Below are positions 12,041-24,834 of a stretch of DNA of 64,000 nucleotides, piece after piece. Position 1 is the stretch's first letter, and every line of letters starts with the position of its first letter. Source of the stretch: Synchiropus splendidus (lineage: Eukaryota > Chordata > Actinopteri > Syngnathiformes > Callionymidae). Below the pieces are notes generated by a model. It made no database searches and was not told the origin of the DNA. It worked only from the letters and a program-made list of their open reading frames with translations. The DNA lies in contig NC_071349.1 in the NCBI RefSeq assembly GCF_027744825.2, positions 3,224,001-3,288,000 on the forward strand, given 5' to 3'. The position numbers and the translations under genes were made by a program.

Positions 12041-13600
12041 AAAGTTATGGCACAATGCAGAAAACACGTTTTCAGCCTGAGATAGGGTTGGTTCCGGAAC
12101 GCCAAACGTAAAAATGTTGATAACTTTGGAAAAACACTTCAGACAGCTTAGATTTGATGTGTATCTAGTAGAAAGACCCTTTCTGCTATAGTGGGAGGTG
12201 AACATTTCATGTTCTGAAGCTTCCCTGCAAAGTTATGGCACAATGCGTAAAACGCGTCTTCAGCCTGACATAAGCTCGATTCCGGAACGCCATACATAAA
12301 AATGTTGATAACTTTCGAAAAACACTTCAGACAGCTAAGATTTGATGTGCAACTACTAGAAAGACCCTTTCTGCTATAGTGGGAGGTGAAAATTTCATTT
12401 TCTGAATCTTCCCTGAGAATTTATGGCACAATGCACAAAACGCGTTTTCAGCCTGAGATAACGTGGGTTCCGGAACGCCAAACGTAAAAATGATGATAAC
12501 TTTGGAAAAAACATTTCAGACAACTTAGATTTGATGTGCAACTACTAGAAAAACCCTTTCTGCCACAGTGGGAGGTCAAAATTTCATGTTCTGAAGCTTC
12601 CCTGGAAAGTTATGGGACAATGCGTAAAACGCGTTTTCAGCCTGAGATAAGGTCGATTCCCGAACGCCAAACATAAAAATGTTGACAACTTTCGAAAAAC
12701 ACTTCAGACGGCTTAGATTTGATTTGCAACTACTAGAAAGATCCTTTCTGCTATAGAGGGAGGTGAAAATTTCATTTTCTGAAGCTTCCCTGCAAAGTTA
12801 TGGCACAATGCGTAAAACGCGTTTTCAGCCTGAGATAAGGTCGATTCCAGAACGCCAAACATAAAAATGTTGATAACTTTGGAAAAACACTTCAGACAGC
12901 TAAGATTTGATGTGCAACTACTAGAAAGACCCTTTCTGCTATAGTGGGAGGTGAAACTTTCATGTTCTGAAGCTTTCCTTCAAAGTTATGGGACAATGCA
13001 GAAAACGCATTTTCAGCCTGAGATAAGGTGGGTTCCGGAACGCCAATCATAAAAATGTTGATAACTTTCGAAAAACACTTCAGACAGATTAGATTTGATG
13101 TGCAACTATTAGAAAGACCCTGGTTGTCATAGTGGGAGCTGAAAATTTTATGTTCTGATGCTTCCCTGCAAAGTTACGGAACAATGCAGAAAACGCGTTT
13201 TCAGCCTGAGATAAGGTGGGTTCCGGAACGCCAAACATAAAAATGTTGATAACTTTCGAAAAACACTTCAGACAGATTAGATTTGATGTGCAACTATTAG
13301 AAAGACCCTGTTTGTCATAGTGGGAGGTTAAAATTTCATGTTCTGAAGCTTCCCTGCAAAGTTATGGCACAATGCAGAAAACGCCTTTTCTGCCTGAGAT
13401 AAGGTCGATTCCGGAACGCCAAACATAAAAATGTATATAACTTTGGAAAAACACTTCAGACAGCTTAGATTTGTTGTGCAACTATTAGAAAGACCCTTTC
13501 TGCTATAGTGGGAGGTGAAAATTTCATATTCTGCAGCTTTTCTGCAAAGTGATGACACAATGCAGAAAACGCGTATTCAGCCTGAGATAAGGTTGATTCC
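12041..13600. repeat. Ordinary satellite units, no clear higher-order repeat
   Basis: Eight or so monomers of mixed type. CTATAGAGGGAGG and GCGTAAAACG forms continue to about 12.83 kb, then units resembling 5.65-5.9 kb appear (CGCCAATCATAAAAATG near 13043, CAACTATTAGAAAGACCC near 13103 and 13290). Nothing else is seen here. Confidence 0.75.
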
Positions 13601-15143
13601 GGAACGCCAAACATAAGAACGTTGATAACTTTGGAAAAACACTTCAGCCAGGTTAGACTTGATGTGCAACTACTTGAAGGACGCTTTCTGCAACAGTGGC
13701 AGGTTAAAATTTCATGTTCTGAAGCTTCCCTGCAAAGTTATGGCACAATGCAGAAAATGCGTTTAAAGCCTGAGATAAGGTGGGTTCCGGAACGCCAAAC
13801 ATAAAAATGTTGATAACTTTGGAAAAACACTTCAGACAGCTTAGATTTGATGTGCAACCACAAAAGCTACGTTTTCTGCCTGAGATAAGGTCGATTCCGG
13901 AACGCCAAACATAAAAATGTTGATAACTCAGGAAAAACTCTACAGACAGCTTAGATTTGATGTGCAACTACTAGAAATACCCTTTCTGCTGAAGTGGGAG
14001 GTGAAAATTTCATGTTCTAAAGCTTCCCTGCAAAGTTATGGCACAATGCAGAAAACGCGTTTTAAGCGTGGGATAAGGTGAGTTCCGGAACGCCAAACAT
14101 AAAAATGTTGATAACTCAGGAAAAACTCTTCAGACAGCTTAGATTTGATGTGCAACTACTATAAAGACCCTGTCGGCCATAGTGGGACGTGAAAATTTCA
14201 TGTTCTGAAGCCTCCCTGAAAAGTTTTGGCAAAATGCAGAAAACGCGTTTTCAGCCTGAGATAGGGTGGGTTCCAGAACGCCAAACACAAAAATGTTGAT
14301 AACTTTGGAAAAACACTTCAGACAGCTTAGATTTGATGTGCAACTACTAGAAAGACCCTTTCTGCTATAGTGGGAGGTGAAAATTTCATGTTCTGAAGCT
14401 TCCCTGCAAAGTTATGGCACAATGTAGAAAACGCGTTTTCAGCCTGAGATAAGGTGGATTTCAGAACGCCAAACATAAAAATGTTGATAACTTTGGTAAA
14501 ACACTTCAGACAGCTTAGATTTGATGTGCAACTACTAGAAAGACCCTTTCTGCTATAGTGGGAGGTTAAAATTTCATGTTCTGAAGTTTCCCTGCAAAGT
14601 TATGGCACAATGCAGAAAACGCGTTTTCAGTCTGAGATAAGGTTGATTCCGGAACGCCAAACATAAGAATGTTGATAACTTTGGAAAAACACTTCAGACA
14701 GCTTAGATTTGATGTGCAACTACTAAAAAGACCCTTTCTGCTATAGTGGGAGGTAAAAATTTCATGTTCTGAAGCTTTCCTGCAAAGTTATGGCAAATTG
14801 CGTAAAACGCGTTTTCAACCTGAGATAAGGTTGTTTCTGGAACGCCAAACATAAAAATGTTGATAACTTTGGAAAAACACTTCAGACAGCTTAGATTTGA
14901 TGTGCAACTACTAGAGAGACCCTTTCTGCTATAGTGGGGGGTGAAAATTTCATGTTCTGAAGCTACCCTGCAAAGTTATGGCACAATGCAGAAAACGCGT
15001 TTTCAGCCTGAGATAAGGTGGGTTCCAGAAGGCCAAACATAAAAGTGTTGATAACTTTGGAAAAACACTTCAGACAGCTTAGATTTGATGTGCAACTACT
15101 AGAAATACCTTTTCTGCTATAGTGGGAGGTGAAAATTTCATGT
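13600..15143. repeat. Block later reused at 31.9-33.2 kb
   Basis: About 13600-14250 matches 31943-32593 at an offset of 18343 bp, and about 14600-15070 matches 32755-33225 at 18155 bp; the difference of 188 means one unit was lost from the distal copy. Shared markers include CAGGTTAGACTTGATG, CAACAGTGGCAGG, a truncated unit with the same 11-bp junction length, AACTCAGGAAAAACTCTACAG, TTTTAAGCGTGGG, CCCTGTCGGCCATAG, and TGGGGGGTGAAAATTTC with GAAGCTACCC. Confidence 0.85.
13859..13869. other. Junction of a truncated 110-bp monomer (78 bp missing)
   Basis: The TGTGCAAC landmarks on either side are 110 bp apart (13851 and 13961) instead of 188. After GTGCAAC at 13858 come 11 bases, CACAAAAGCTA, then CGTTTTCTGCC of the next unit. 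The unit has lost the CTTTCTGCTATAG, CTGAAGCTTCC and CAAAGTTAT sections. The same truncated form is at 32202-32212, so it was copied along with its block. Confidence 0.9.
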
Positions 15144-16459
15144 TCTGAAGCTTCCCTGCAAAGTTATGGCACAATGTAGAAAACGCGTTTTCAGCCTGAG
15201 ATAAGGTGGGTTTCAGAACGCCAAACATAAAAATGTTGATAACTTTGGAAAAACACTTCAGACAGCTTAGATTTGATGTGCAACTACGAGAAAGACCCTT
15301 TCTGCTACACTGGGAGGTGAAAATTTCATGTACGGAAGCTTCCATGCAAAGTTATGGCACAATGCAGACAACGCGTTTTCAGCCTGAGAGAAGGTCGATT
15401 CTGGAACGCCAAACATAAAAATGTTGATAACTTTGGAAAAACACATCAGACACCTTAGATTTGTTATGCAACTACTGGAAAGACCCTTTCTGCTATAGTG
15501 GGAGGTTAAAATTTCATGTTCTGAAGCTTCCCTGCAAAGTTATGGCACAATCCGTAAAACGCGTTTTCAGCCTGAGATAAGGTCGATTCCGGAACGCCAA
15601 ACATAAAAATGTTGATAACTTTGGAAAAACACATCAGACAGCTTAGATTTGATGTGCAACTACTAGAAAGACCCTTTCTGCTACACTGGGAGGTGAAAAT
15701 TTAATGTACGGAAGCTTCCATGCAAAGTTATGGCACAATGCAGACAACGCGTTTTCAGCCTGAGAGAAGGTCGATTCTGGAACGCCAAACATAAAAATGT
15801 TGATAACTTTCGAAAAACACTTCAGACAGCTTAGATTTGATGTGCAACTACTAGAAAGACCCTTTCTGCTATAGTGGGAGGTGAAAATTTCATGTTCTGA
15901 AGCTTCCCTGCAAAGTTATTGCACAATGCGTAAAACGCGTTTTCAGCCTGAGATAAGGTCGATTCCGGAACGCCAAACATAAAAATGTTGATAACTTTGG
16001 AAAAACACATCAGACAGCTTAGATTTGATGTGCAACTACTAGAAAGACCCTTTCTGCTATAGTGGGAGGTTAAAATTTCATGTTCGGAAGCTTTCCTGCA
16101 AAGTTATGGCAAATTGCGTAAAACGCGTTTTCAACCTGAGATAAGGTTGTTTCTGGAACGCCAAACATAAAAATGTTGATAACTTTGGAAAAACACTTCA
16201 GACAGCTTAGATTTGATGTGCAACTACTAGAGAGACCCTTTCTGCTATAGTGGGGGGTGAAAATTTCATGTTCTGAAGCTACCCTGCAAAGTTATGGCAC
16301 AATGCAGAAAACGCGTTTTCAGCCTGAGATAAGGTGGGTTCCAGAAGGCCAAACATAAAAGTGTTGATAACTTTGGAAAAACACTTCAGACAGCCTAGAT
16401 TTGATGTGCAACTACTAGAAATACCTTTTCTGCTATAGTGGGAGGTGAAAATTTCATGT
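14771..16459. repeat. 7-monomer duplication with a 1316-bp offset
   Basis: About 14771-15142 matches 16087-16458. Markers are GAAGCTTTCCTGC, GGCAAATTGCG, GGTTGTTTCTGGAACG, CTAGAGAGACCC, TGGGGGGTGAAAATTTC, GAAGCTACCC and CCAGAAGGCCAAAC. The match ends where the second copy changes to ATGTACGGAAGCTTCCATGC. Confidence 0.88.
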
Positions 16460-17218
16460 ACGGAAGCTTCCATGCAAAGTTATGGCACAATGCAGACAAC
16501 GCGTTTTCAGCCTGAGAGAAGGTCGATTCTGGAACGCCAAACATCAAAATGTTGATAACTTTGGAAAAACACATCAGACAGCTTAGATTTGTTATGCAAC
16601 TACTGGAAAGACCCTTTCTGCTATAGTGGGAGGTTAAAATTTCATGTTCTGAAGCTTCCCTGCAAAGTTATGGCACAATCCGTAAAACGCGTTTTCAGCC
16701 TGAGATAAGGTCGATTCCGGAACGCCAAACATAAAAATGTTGATAACTTTGGAAAAACACATCAGACAGCTTAGATTTGATGTGCAACTACTAGAAAGAC
16801 CCTTTCTGCTACACTGGGAGGTGAAAATTTAATGTACGGAAGCTTCCATGCAAAGTTATGGCACAATGCAGACAACGCGTTTTCAGCCTGAGAGAAGGTC
16901 GATTCTGGAACGCCAAACATAAAAATGTTGATAACTTTCGAAAAACACTTCAGACAGCTTAGATTTGATGTGCAACTACTAGAAAGACCCTTTCTGCTAT
17001 AGTGGGAGGTGAAAATTTCATGTTCTGAAGCTTCCCTGCAAAGTTATTGCACAATGCGTAAAACGCGTTTTCAGCCTGAGATAAGGTCGATTCCGGAACG
17101 CCAAACATAAAAATGTTGATAACTTTGGAAAAACACATCAGACAGCTTAGATTTGATGTGCAACTACGAGAAAGACCCTTTCTGCTATAGTGGGAGGTTA
17201 AAATTTCATGTTCGGAAG
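15315..17218. repeat. 6-monomer duplication with a 1128-bp offset
   Basis: About 15315-16090 matches 16443-17218. Shared features are ATGTACGGAAGCTTCCATGC, GCAGACAACGCG, GAGAGAAGGTCGATTCTGG, TTTGTTATGCAACTACTGG, GGCACAATCCGTAAAACG and CTACACTGGGAGG. Together with the 7-monomer pair it shows two overlapping duplication steps of different length. The same variants reappear at 28.27-29.5 kb. Confidence 0.88.
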
Positions 17219-17970
17219 CTTCCCTGCAAAGTTATGGGACAATGCAGAAAACGATTTTTCATCCTGAGATAAGGTCGATTCCGGAACGCCAAACATAAAA
17301 ATGTTGATAACTTTCGAAAAACGCTTCAGACAGCTTAGATTTGATGTGCAACTACTAGAAAGACCCTGTCTGCTGTAGAGGGACGTGAAAATTTCATGTT
17401 CTGAAGCTTCCCTGCAAAGTTATGGCACAATGCAGAAAACCTGTTTTCAGCCTGAGATAAGGTGGGTTCCGGAACGCCAAACATAAAAATGTTGATAACT
17501 CAGGAAAAACTCTACAGACAGCTTAGATTTGATGAGCAACTACGAGAAATACCCTTTCTGCTCAAGTGGGAGTTGAAAATTTCATTTTCTAACGCTTCCC
17601 TGCAAAGCTATGGCACAATGCAGAAAACGTGTTTTCGGCCTGAGATAAGGTCGATTCAGGAACACCAAACATAAAATTTTGAAAACTTTCGAAAAACACT
17701 TCAGACAGCTTAGATTTGATGTACAACTACGAGAAAGACCCTTTCTGCTATAGTGGGAGGTGAAAATATCATGTACTGAAGATTCCCTGCAAAGTTATCG
17801 CACAATGCGTTAAAAGCGTTTTCAGCCAGAGATGAGGTTGATTTCAGAACGGCAAACATAAAAATGTTGATTACTCAGGAAAAACTCTACAGACAGCTTA
17901 AATTTGATGTGCAACTACTAGAAATACCCTTTCTGCTCTAGTGGGAGGTGAACATTTCATCTTCTGAAAC
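17219..17970. repeat. Diverged units shared with 28.48-29.24 kb
   Basis: About 17180-17960 matches 28458-29238 at an offset of 11278 bp. Markers are AACGATTTTTCATCC, GAGGGACGTGAAAATTTC, AAAACCTGTTTTCAG, CTAACGCTTCCCTGCAAAGC, ACATAAAATTTTGAAAAC and GCGTTAAAAGCG. This is among the more diverged patches of the window, yet the two copies are close to each other. Confidence 0.82.
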
Positions 17971-20900
17971 TACCCTGCAAAGTTATTGGACAATGCGTAA
18001 AACGCGTTTTCAGCCTAAGAAAAGGTCGATTCCGGAACGCCAAACATAAAAATGTTGATAACTTTGGAAAAACACTTCAGACAGCTTAGATTTGATGTGC
18101 CACTACTAGAACGACCCTTTCTGCTATAGTGGGAGGTGAAAATTTCATGTTCTGAAGCTTCCCTGCAAAGTTATGGCACAATGCAAAACACTCGTTTTCA
18201 GCCTGAGATAAGGTGGGTTTCCGAAGGCCAAACATAAAAATGTTGATAACTTTGGAAAAACACTTCAGACAGCTTAGATTTGATATGCAACTACTAGAAA
18301 GACCCTTTCTGCTATGGTCGGAGGTTCAAATTTCATGTTCTGAAGCTTCCCTGCAAAGTTATGGCACAATGCAGAAAACGCGTTTTCAGCCTGAGATAAG
18401 GTCGATTACGGAACGCCAAACATAAAAATATTGATAACTTTGGAAAAACACTTCAGACAGCTTAGATTTGATGTGCAACTACTAGAAAGACCCTTTCTGC
18501 TATAGTGGGATGTTAAAATTTCATCTTCTGAAGCTTCCCTGCAAAGTTATGGCAAAATATGTAAAACGCGTTTTCAGGCTGAGATAAGGTGGGTTCCGGA
18601 ACGCCAAACATAAAAATGTTGATAAGTTTGGAAAAACACTTCAGACAGCTTAGCTTTAATGTGCAACTACTAGAAAGACCATTTCTGCTATCGTGGGATG
18701 TGAAAATTTCATGTTCTGAAGCTTTCCTGCAAAGTTAGGGCAAATTGCGTAAAATGCGTTTTCAGCCTGAGATAAGGTTGTTTCTGGAACGCCAAACATA
18801 AAAATGGTGTTAACTTTGGAAAAACACTTCAAACAGCTTAGATTTGATGTGCAACTACTAGAAAGACCCTTTCTGCTATAGTGGGAGGTGAAAATTTCAT
18901 GTTCGGAAGCTTCCCTGCAAAGTTATGGCACAACGCAGAAAACGCGTTTTCAGCCTGAGATAAGGTGGGTTCCAGAACGCCAAACATAAAAATGTTGATA
19001 ACTTTGAAAAAACACTTCAAACAGATTAGATTTGATGTGCAACTACTAGAAAGACCCTTTCTACTATAGTGGGATTTGAAAATTTCATGTTCAGAAGATT
19101 CCCTGCAAAGTTATGGCAGAATGCGTAAATCGCGTTATCAGCCTGAGATTAGGTTGATTCCGGAACCCCAAACATAAAAATGTTGATAACTTTGGACAAA
19201 CACTTCAGACAGCTTAGATTTGATGTGCAACTACTAGAAAGACTCTTTCTGCTATAGTGGGATGTTTAAATGTCATGTTCTGAAGCTTCCCTGCAAAATT
19301 ATGGCACAATGCAGAAAACGCGTTTTCAGCATGAGACAAGGTCAATTCCGGAACGCCAAACATAAAAATATGATAACTTTGAAAAAACACTTCAGACAGC
19401 TTAGATTTGATGTGCAACTACTAGAAAGACCCTTTCTGCTATAGTGGGAGGTGAAAATTTCATGTTCTGAAGTTTCCCTCCAAAGTTATGACACAATGCA
19501 GAAAACGCTTTTACAGCCTGAGATAAGGTGGGTTCCGGAACGCCAAACATAAAAATGTTGATAACTTTTGAAAAACACTTCAGACAGCTTAGATTTGATG
19601 TGCAACTACTAGAAAGACCCTTTCTACTATCGTGGGATGTGAAAATTTCATGTTCTGAAGCTTTCCTGCAAAGTTAGGGCAAATTGCGTAAAATGCGTTT
19701 TCAGCCTGAGATAAGGTTGTTTCTGGAACGCCAAACATAAAAATGGTGTTAACTTTGGAAAAACACTTCAAACAGCTTAGATTTGATGTGCAACTACTAG
19801 AAAGACCCTTTCTGCTATAGTGGGACGTGAAAATTTCATGTTCGGAAGCTTCCCTGCAAAGTTATGGCACAGTGCAGAAAACGCGTTTTCAGCATGAGAC
19901 AAGGTCAATTCCGGAACGCCAAACATAAAAATGTTGATAACTTCGGAAAAACACATCAGACAGCTTAGATTTGATGTGCAACTACTAGAAAGACCTTTTG
20001 TGCTATAGTGGGAGGTTAAAATTTAATGTTCAGAAGCTTCCTTGGAAAGTTATGGCACAATGCAGAAAATGCATTTTGAGCCTGAGATAAGGTCGATTCC
20101 GGAACGCAATACATAAAAGTGTTGATAACTTTGTTAAAACACTTCAGCCAGCTTAGATTGTGTGTGCAACTACTAGAAAGACCCTTTCTACTATAGTGGG
20201 ATTTGAAAATTTCATGTTCTGAAGCTTCCCTGCAAAGTTATGGCACAACGCAGAAAAGACGTTTCCAGCCTGAGATAAGGTGGGTTCCAGAACGCCAAAC
20301 ATAAAAATGTTGATAACTTTGGATAAACACTTCAGACAGCTTATATTTGATGTGCAACTACTAGAAAGACAATTTCTGCTATAGTGCTAGGTGAAACTTT
20401 CGTGTTCTGAAGCTTTCCTTCAAAGTTATGGCATAATGCAGAAAACACGTTTTCAGCCAGAGGTAAGGTGGGTTCCGGAACGGCAAACATAAAAATGTTG
20501 ATAACTTTCGAAAAACACTTCAGACAGCTTAGATTTGATGTGCAACTACTAGAAAGACCCTTTCTGCTATAGTGGACGGTGAAAATTTGATGTTCTGAAG
20601 CTTCCCTGCAAAGTTATGGCACAATGCAGAAAACACATTTTCAGCCTGAGATAAGATGTTTTCCGGAACGCCAAAAATAAAAATGTTGATAACTTTCGAA
20701 AAACACTTCAGACAGCTTAGATTTTAAGTGCAACTACTAGAAAAACCCTTTCTGCTATAGTGGGAGGTGAAAATTTCATGTTTTGAAGCTTCCCTGCAAA
20801 GTTATGGCACAATGCGTAAAACGCGTTTTCAGCCTGAGATAAGGTCGATTCCGGAACGCCAAACATAAAAATGTTGATAACTTTGGAAAAACACTTCAAA

Positions 20901-21262
20901 ATGCTTAGATTTGATGTGCAACTTCTAGAAAAACTCTTTCTGCTATAGTTGGGGGTGAAATTTTCATTTTCTGAAGCTTCCCTGCAAAGTTAAGGCACAA
21001 AGCGTAAAAAGCGTTTTCAGCCTGAGATAAGGTAGATTCCGGAACGCCAAACATAAAAATGTTGATAACTTTGGAAAAACACTTCAGACAGCTTAGATTT
21101 GATGTGCAACTACTAGAAAGACCCTTTCTGCTATAGTGGGAGGTGAAAATTTCATTTTCTGAAGCTTCCCTGCAAAGTTATGGCACAATGCGTAAAACGC
21201 GTTTTCAGCCTGAGATAAGGTCGATTCCGGAACGCCAAACATAAAAATGTTGATAACTTTGG
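17971..21262. repeat. Satellite units with a 5-monomer local duplication
   Basis: About 18680-18850 matches 19619-19789 at 939 bp (5 x 188 minus 1; a base is lost in ACATAAAAATATGATAAC near 19365). Markers are CTATCGTGGGATGTG, GTTAGGGCAAATTGCG, AAAATGCGTTTTCAGCC and AAAATGGTGTTAAC. A CAGCATGAGACAAGGTCAAT variant at 19327 and 19888 occurs again at 37465. The rest are ordinary units with no gene. Confidence 0.8.
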
Positions 21263-24200
21263 AAAAACACTTCAGACAGCTTAGATTTGAAGTGCAACTA
21301 CGAGAAAACCCCTTTCTGCTATAGTGGGAGGTGAAAATTTCATGTTTTGAAGCTTCCCTGCAAAGACATGGCACAATGCAGAAAACGCGTTTTCAGCATG
21401 AGATAAGGTGGGTTCCGGAACGCCAAACATAAAAATGTTGATAACTTTGGAAAAACACTTCAGACGGCTTAGATTTGATGTGCAACTACTAGAAAGACCC
21501 ATTCTGCTATAGTGGGAGGTGAAAATTTCATTTTCTGAAGCTTCCCTGCAAAGTTATGGCACAATGCGTGAAACGCGTTTTCAGCCTGAGATAAGGTCGA
21601 TTCCAGATCGCCAAACATAAAAATGTTGATAACTTTGGAAAAACACTTCAGACAGCTTAGACTTGAAGCGCAACTACTAGAAAACCCCTTTCTGCTATAG
21701 TGGGAGGTGAAAATTTCATGTTTTGAAGCTTCCCTGCAAAGTTATGGCACAATGCAGAAAACGCGTTTTCAGCATGAGATAAGGTGGGTTCCGGAACGCC
21801 AAACATAAAAATGTTGATAACTTTGGAAAAACACTTCAGACGGCTTAGATTTGATGTGCAACTACTAGAAAGACCCTTTCTGCTATAGTGGGAGGTGAAA
21901 ATTTCATTTTCTGAACCTTCCCTGAGAAGTTATGGCACAATGCACAAAACGCGTTTTCAGCCTGAGATAAGGTGGGTTCCGGAACGCCAAACGTAAAAAT
22001 GTTGATAACTTTGGAACAACACTTCAGACAGCTTAGATTTAATGTGCAACTACTAGAAAGACCCTTTCTGCCATAGTGGGAGGTCAAAATTTCATGTTCT
22101 GAAGCTTCCCTGGAAAATTATGGGACAATGCTGAAAACAATTTTTCATCCTGAGATAAGGTCGATTCCAGGACGCCAAACATAAAAATGTTGATAACTTT
22201 CGAAAAACACTTCAGACAGCTTAGATTTGATGTGCAACTACTCGAAAGACCCTTTCTGCTATAGTGGGAGGTGAAAATTTCATGTTCTAAAGGTTCCCTG
22301 CAAAGTTATGGTACAATGCGTAAAATGCGCTTTCAGCCTGAGATAAGGTTGATTCCGGAACGCCAAACATAAAAATGTTGATAACTTTGGAAAAACACTT
22401 CAGACAGCTTAGATTTGATGTGCAACTACTAGAAAGACCCTTTCTGCTATAGTGGGAGGTGAAAATTTCATGTTTTGAAGCTTCCCTGCAAAGACATGGC
22501 ACAATGCAGAAAACGCGTTTTCAGCATGAGATAAGGTGGGTTCCGGAACGCCAAACATAAAAATGTTGATAACTTTGGAAAAACACTTCAGACGGCTTAG
22601 ATTTGATGTGCAACTACTAGAAAGACCCATTCTGCTATAGTGGGAGGTGAAAATTTCATTTTCTGAAGCTTCCCTGCAAAGTTATGGCACAATGCGTGAA
22701 ACGCGTTTTCAGCCTGAGATAAGGTCGATTCCAGATCGCCAAACATAAAAATGTTGATAAGTTTGGAAAAACACTTCAGACAGCTTAGATTTGATGTGCA
22801 ACGACTAGAAAGACCCTTTCTGCTATAGTGGGAGGTGAAAATTTCATTTTCTGAAGCTTCCCTGCAAAGTTATGGCACAATGCGTAAAACGCGTTTTCAG
22901 CCTGAGATAAGGTCGATTCCGGAACGCCAAATATAAAAATGTTGATAACTTTCGAAAAACACTTCAGATAGCTTAGATTTGATGTGCAACCACTAGAAAG
23001 ACCCTTTCTGCTATAGTGGGAGGTGAAAATTTCATGTTTTGAAGCTTCCCTGCAAAGTTATGGCACAATGCAGAAAACGCATTTTCAGCCTGAGATAAGG
23101 TGGGTTCCGGAACGCCAAACATAAAAATGTTGATAACTTTGGAAAAACTCATCAGACAGCTTAGATTTGATGTGCAACTACTAGAAAGACACTTTCTGCA
23201 ATAGTGGGAGGTTAAAATTTCATGTTCTGAAGCTTCCCTGCAAAGTTATGGCACAATGCAGAAAACGCGTTTTCAGCATGAGATAAGGTGGGTTCCGGAA
23301 CGCCAAACATAAAAATGTTGATAACTTTGGAAAAACACTTCAGACAGCTTAGATTTGATGTGCAACTACTAGAAAGACCCTTTCTGCTATAGTGGGAGGT
23401 GAAAATTTCATTTTCTGGAGCTTCCCTCCAAAGTTATGGCAAAATGCGTAAAACGCGTTTACAGCCTGAGATAAGGTCGATTCCAGAACGACACAAATAA
23501 AAATGTTGATAACTTTGGAAAAACACTTCAGACAGCTTAGATTTGATGTGCAAGTACTAGAAAGACCCTTTCTGCTATAGTGGGAGGTGAAAATTTCATT
23601 TTCTGGAGCTTCCCTCCAAAGTTATGGCAAAATGCGTAAAACGCGTTTTCAGCCTGAGATAAGGTCGATTCTGGAACGCCAAACATAAAAATGTTGATAA
23701 CTTTGGAAAAACACTTTAGACAGCTTAGATTTGATGTGCAAGTACGAGAAAAACCCTTTCTGCTATAGTGGGAGGTGAAAATTTCATTTTCTGAAGCTTC
23801 CCTGCAGAGTTATGGCACGAAGTGTAAAAAGCGTTTTCAGCCTGAGATAAGGTAGATTCCGGAACGCCAAACATAAAAATGTTGATAACTTTGGAAAAAC
23901 ACTTCAGACAGCTTAGATTTGATGTGCAACTACTAGAAAGACCCTTTCTGCTATAATGGGAGGTTAACATTTCGTGTTCTGAAGCTTCCCTGAGAAGTTA
24001 TGGCAGAATGCAGAAAACGCGTTTTCAGCCTGAGATAAGGTGGGTTCCGAAACGCCAAACTTAAAAATGTTGCTAACTTTGGAACAACATTTCAGACAGA
24101 TTAGATTTGATGTGCAACTACTAGAAAGTCCTTTTCTGCTATAGTGGGAGGTGAAAATTTCATGTTCTAAAGGTTCCCTGCAAAGTTATGGCACAATGCG

Positions 24201-24354
24201 TAAAACGCGTTTTAAGCCTGAGATAAGGTCGATTCCGGAACGCCAAACAGAAAAATGTTGATAACTTTCGAAAAACACTTCAGACAGCTTAGATTTGATG
24301 TGCAACTACTAGAAAGACCCTTTCTGCTATAGTGGGAGGTGAAAATTTCATGTT
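21263..24354. repeat. 3.09-kb block, first copy (duplicated at +3572 bp)
   Basis: The block recurs at 24835-27926, displaced by 3572 bp, exactly 19 x 188. It begins where the two copies share CTTCAGACAGC and GAAGTGCAACTACGAG, and ends where TGTTCTAAAG (24351) faces TGTTTTGAAG (27923). The only difference I found is A at 23461 against T at 27033. Inside it, 21317-21640 resembles 22445-22768 at 1128 bp (6 units), marked by CAAAGACATGGCAC, CAGCATGAGATAAGG, GACCCATTCTGC and CCAGATCGCC. Confidence 0.95.
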
Positions 24355-24834
24355 CTAAAGATTCCCAGCAAAGTTATGGCACATTGCAGAAAACGCGTTT
24401 TCAGCCAGAGGTAATGTGGGTTCCGGAGCGCCAAACGTAAAAATGTTGATAACTTTGGAAAAACACTTCAGACAGCTTAGATTTGATGTGCAACTACAAG
24501 AAAGTCCCTTTATGCTATTGTGGGAGGTTAAAATTTCATGTTCTAAATATTCCCAGCAAAGTTATGGCACAAAGCAGAAAACGCTTTTTCAGCCAGAGAT
24601 GAGGTGGGTTCCGGATAGCCAAACATAAAAATGTTGATAACTTTGGAAAAACACTTCAGATAGCTTAGATTTGATGTGCAACTACAAGAAAGACCCTTTA
24701 TGCTATTGTGGGAGGTTAAAATTTCATGTTCTAAAGATTCCCAGCAAAGTTATGGCACAATGCAGAAAACACGTTTTCAGCCTGAGATAAGGTGGGTTCC
24801 GGAACGCCAAACATAAAAATGTTGATAACTTTGT
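24355..24834. repeat. 480-bp satellite spacer between the two 3.09-kb copies
   Basis: About 2.5 units of a different variant class: CTAAAGATTCCCAGCAAAG, CTAAATATTCCC, CTACAAGAAAGTCCC and CTATTGTGGGAGGTTAAAA. These resemble the units at 0.5-1.45 kb rather than their neighbours, so the spacer is a patch of distant origin within the array. Confidence 0.85.

Noticed and set aside
18730..18745. TTAGGG-like string (AAAGTTAGGGCAAAT)
   Set aside because: A single substitution in GTTATGGC gives one copy of the hexamer; there is no telomeric run.
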